Origin: Anaerolineales bacterium
GTDB taxonomy: Bacteria > Chloroflexota > Anaerolineae > Anaerolineales > E44-bin32
Length of the DNA: 6,297 nucleotides
Direction: 5' to 3'
Assembly: GCA_030673085.1 (NCBI GenBank)
Contig: DAOVFE010000110.1
Location: forward strand, 1-6,297
Every line of letters begins with the position of its first letter. Position 1 is the stretch's first letter. Position numbers and translations under genes: made by a program. Shown here one piece after another: positions 6,040 to 6,297 of this stretch. The notes under the pieces were generated by a model. The model had not been told where the DNA came from, searched no databases, and saw nothing but the letters and a program-made list of their open reading frames with translations.

Positions 6040-6297
6040 GCGGAGGAGGTCTGTTAATTGTAATATTCCTCATTGTGGTGGTTAAGGTGAGCTTGCTTAT
6101 TTCAATCATATCCGGCGATGATGGGGCGGAGCAGCGGCTGATGGACCTCCGAAGGCAAACACAACATCACGCCGTTGCGCAGCGACTTGCTGGGGGTATG
6201 GGGGGAAAAACAAAATACGTATTGCTCTCATTAAAGGTTATGAAGAGGAATAGGGTTTGTCGCTCGGAATCAAAGCGTGCTCTATCAACATCTAATC

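Larger units (their letters stand above)
5772..6297. other. Gene-poor 3' region with several small hairpins
   Basis: About 525 bases without a gene I can defend. Two hairpins lie at 5878-5917, an 8-bp inverted repeat at 5994-6039 and a tandem CCCCCTGT (5970-5977 and 5982-5989, 12-base period). One + frame is stop-free from 6006 to the window end and encodes a very hydrophobic stretch between about 6048 and 6113. It has GTG codons at 6075, 6078 and 6087 but no well-placed ribosome binding site for them, and its later part does not look protein-like. The 72-codon minus-strand frame at 5891-6109 has no ribosome binding site and is unrecognised. No tRNA is visible. Confidence 0.5.

Noticed and set aside
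5891..6109. 72-codon minus-strand frame in the 3' region
   Set aside because: No ribosome binding site, unrecognised product, and it overlaps hairpins that better explain the sequence.

Overview
The window looks like a chromosomal segment of an anaerobic prokaryote, most likely a bacterium of moderate GC content. The grounds are a corrinoid-dependent methyltransferase pair and clear Shine-Dalgarno sites (AAGGA or AGGAG, 5-7 nt before the start) ahead of three genes. Chloroflexota or a related anaerobic lineage is a guess from the type of gene content; the sequence does not settle the phylum.

Layout, all recognisable genes on the + strand: (1) 1-438, the C-terminal part of an alpha-alpha toroid (terpenoid-cyclase/prenyltransferase-fold) protein cut by the window edge. 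(2) 439-1195, a gene-poor stretch of about 760 bases. (3) 1196-1897, a methyltransferase corrinoid protein, and 1923-3311, an MtmB-family (monomethylamine methyltransferase-like) protein, 25 nt apart and almost surely co-transcribed. (4) 3312-3734, an intergenic region with a strong GC-rich hairpin and a plausible promoter. (5) 3735-5111, an amidohydrolase of the 8-oxoguanine deaminase type, followed by 5145-5771, a stand-alone protein resembling the B12-dependent methionine synthase activation domain. (6) 5772-6297, no convincing gene, several small hairpins.

The most interesting item is the MtmB-family protein. Characterised MtmB proteins carry pyrrolysine, encoded by in-frame UAG, at residue 202 in a Gly-Met-Gly-Val-Pyl-Gly context. 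Here the context is Gly-Met-Gly-Ala-Ile-Gly, Ile falls at exactly residue 202, and the gene has no internal TAG. By recalled alignment, several other residues lining the methylammonium site are also replaced. This looks like a non-pyrrolysine MtmB homologue, parallel to the non-Pyl MttB homologues (such as glycine betaine methyltransferase MtgB), and it probably acts on a substrate other than monomethylamine.

Working model (inference): the MtmB-like enzyme moves a methyl group from an unknown, possibly nitrogen-linked, donor to the corrinoid on the protein at 1196-1897. The deaminase and the MetH-activation-like protein may belong to the same catabolic or corrinoid-maintenance process, although a terminator-like hairpin suggests they form a separate transcription unit. 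No methylcobamide:CoM or methylcobamide:tetrahydrofolate methyltransferase, RamA-type activator, pyl gene or transporter is present in the window.
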